This document shows positions 7,285 through 8,493 of a stretch of DNA of 8,493 bases, in pieces. A program made the position numbers and the translations under genes. This DNA comes from an uncultured Magnetococcales bacterium. Its GTDB lineage: Bacteria; Pseudomonadota; Magnetococcia; Magnetococcales; Magnetaquicoccaceae. The notes under the pieces are model-generated. The model made no database searches and had not been told where the DNA came from. It saw only the letters and a program-made list of their open reading frames with translations. The DNA lies in assembly GCA_903913345.1 (NCBI GenBank), contig CAIWLA010000599.1, forward strand, positions 1 through 8,493, read 5' to 3'. How positions within the stretch are numbered: the stretch's first letter is position 1; every line of letters begins with the position of its first letter.

Positions 7285-8349
7285 TCAAAGTTTTACAACC
7301 GGATGCGCCCGCCACGCACCCCCTCCGGGAAATTTCGACAACATGACAGGATCACCTACAACTGGGCGAGTTCCATACACGCTATCAAAATGAAAAAATA
7401 CATCAATGCCGTTATGGTTGATAAACCCATATGAGTTGTAAGAGATACTCCTAACCTGTGCAGTATATCTTTCATCTATCGGATAACAAAGGTCCGAGCA
7501 TTTTTCTAAGAGTTTGTCGGCGGTAGGTCGGATATCTTTATTGAAAGAAAGACATTCCGAAATGATAGATATTAAATTCGATCCCAGCGGGGCGAATTGG
7601 TGATTGCTTGTTATGAATGGTGGAAAATCGGGCTGAACTCCGCTCATTATCTTGACAACTGCTTGAAGGCCAGCACCAAACGGCTTTTTGCCTGCCAGCA
7701 GCTCATACATCATTGCACCCAGCGACCATATGTCAGCGGCGGTGGTGACAGATCTGGGGGTTTCAATGGCCTCTGGTGCCATATACGGCAGTGCGCCAAC
7801 AGCGGTCCGCGAGTTGGAGATTGTATCATCTCCACCTTCGGCGGCCTGAGCCAGCTCTTCGTCAGCCATTTTTGCAATGCCAAAGTCGGTAATCTTGATG
7901 CTTTCTAATTGAAGACCGCCTACAACCATTATGTTGGTTGGCTTTAAGTCTCGGTGTATTACTCCAACATGGTGGGACGCCACGATACCTTTGACAAGAT
8001 TATGAAGTATGCGGGCGACCAAATAGGGATCAACACAACTGGCCTTTTTTAATATTGACTGATCGAGATCTTTACCGTCAACCAATTCTTCTATAAGATA
8101 TGCTCGATTATCAGACTCTATATAATCCAGAGTTTTAGCTACGTTGGGATGGTTCACCTTGGACGCGACCACTGCGCTTCGTAGAAATCGTTTCTCAGCC
8201 GAAGGGTTCTTTGGCGTTTTCAAGGCAACGTGACGCGAAAGCAAATGATCGAAGGCATTATAGACATATTGCATGCCCCCTTCTCCAATAAACGACTGAA
8301 CCTTATAGCGATTGGCGATTATATCATATGCACTGTGTGGTCCAGTCAT
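7285..8349 (-). CDS. Ser/Thr protein kinase with C-terminal cold-shock-like domain
   Basis: This 354-residue soluble protein has no signal peptide or membrane helix. Residues 15-285 are a Hanks-type kinase: glycine loop IGEGGMQYVY (21-30), ATP-binding K44 in VALK, catalytic loop HRDLKPTNIM (132-141; D134, N139), metal-binding DFG (155-157), APE (191-193), D206 in ADIWSLG and R274. Two family positions differ: the alpha-C Glu (REA in relatives) is S58, and the P+1 motif GTPxYMAPE is GALPYMAPE. Residues ~297-354 look like a cold-shock OB-fold: AQVRSISYNSYGFI (RNP1-like YGFI), DVFFHF (RNP2-like), then VVGDPV and GGGAWRAHPVVKL. The start ATG overlaps the preceding stop as ATGA and follows a strong GAGGTGAT site. 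Base composition is AT-rich compared with neighbours (32-40% GC in 7381-7500), with ATA and TTA codons, suggesting transfer. Confidence 0.88.
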   Translation of the reverse strand: MTGPHSAYDIIANRYKVQSFIGEGGMQYVYNAFDHLLSRHVALKTPKNPSAEKRFLRSAVVASKVNHPNVAKTLDYIESDNRAYLIEELVDGKDLDQSILKKASCVDPYLVARILHNLVKGIVASHHVGVIHRDLKPTNIMVVGGLQLESIKITDFGIAKMADEELAQAAEGGDDTISNSRTAVGALPYMAPEAIETPRSVTTAADIWSLGAMMYELLAGKKPFGAGLQAVVKIMSGVQPDFPPFITSNHQFAPLGSNLISIISECLSFNKDIRPTADKLLEKCSDLCYPIDERYTAQVRSISYNSYGFINHNGIDVFFHFDSVYGTRPVVGDPVMLSKFPGGGAWRAHPVVKL

Positions 8350-8493
8350 ATGATCACCTCTGGGTTGGAAACATCGAATGTAATGAATGCACGTTGATTG
8401 TAGGGTCGATTGATTGCCCCTAGTGCCACAACACAGGATCCTGGTATTTCGTCATTTTCCTTCATCACCATGTTATTAATCAATACCTCTCCA
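8346..8493 (-). CDS. Unrecognised gene, 3' end only (runs off the right edge)
   Basis: A frame open from the window edge to a TGA at 8348-8346 encodes at least 48 residues ending in SCVVALGAINRPYNQRAFIT then FDVSNPEVII. The stop overlaps the kinase ATG (ATGA), so the two are probably translationally coupled, and AT-rich composition matches the kinase. No family is recognised. Internal starts exist (ATG at 8471 and 8465, and a TTG at 8483 that follows GGAG at a plausible distance), so this could be a complete small protein of ~40-45 residues rather than the tail of a larger one. Confidence 0.55.
   Translation of the reverse strand, partial: GEVLINNMVMKENDEIPGSCVVALGAINRPYNQRAFITFDVSNPEVII

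Noticed and set aside
1..8493. CRISPR arrays, tRNA or rRNA genes, magnetosome genes
   Set aside because: No regularly spaced repeats, no cloverleaf or rRNA-like sequence, and no mam/mms-type proteins were seen on either strand.

Overview
The window reads as a stretch of chromosome from a GC-rich, microaerobic proteobacterium. The core is a cbb3-type cytochrome c oxidase locus, which supports respiration at very low oxygen. It is flanked by a chemoreceptor on the left and an accessory-looking, AT-richer signalling gene on the right. The G/C-run hairpin repeat at 696-771 resembles dispersed repeats I associate with Magnetococcales-type magnetotactic bacteria. That taxonomic guess is weak; nothing in the window is a magnetosome gene.

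Layout. (1) 1-598, minus: N-terminal part of a methyl-accepting chemotaxis protein that runs off the left edge. (2) 599-1015: a gene-free gap holding a 156-bp MITE-like element with imperfect terminal inverted repeats and a 3-bp flanking duplication, an FNR-type box, and the terminator hairpin of the oxidase operon. (3) 1016-4147, minus: ccoN, ccoO and ccoP, the three catalytic and cytochrome subunits, with no ccoQ between O and P. (4) 4148-4325: divergent promoter region with a second FNR-like box. (5) 4326-6440, plus: ccoG (4Fe-4S and copper assembly), ccoH/fixH (assembly factor) and a 51-residue ccoQ, placed here rather than in the usual N-O-Q-P order. (6) 6467-7273, minus: a PstB-like ABC ATPase with an abnormal signature motif and no pstSCA partners in view. 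(7) 7285-8349, minus: a soluble Hanks-type Ser/Thr kinase whose C-terminal ~60 residues look like a cold-shock (nucleic-acid-binding) domain. (8) 8346-8493, minus: the 3' end of an unrecognised gene overlapping the kinase start by 4 bp.

How they fit. CcoN, CcoO and CcoP form the oxidase. CcoG, CcoH and CcoQ assemble or stabilise it, and the two operons diverge from one shared control region, so they are probably co-expressed when oxygen falls. The kinase, the ABC ATPase and the partial upstream gene lie head to tail with overlaps or tiny gaps and probably form one transcript, but the kinase is clearly lower in GC than its neighbours and looks acquired. The most unusual item is the kinase/cold-shock-domain fusion; the MITE-like element, the displaced ccoQ and the ATPase with a broken LSGGQ motif are secondary points of interest.
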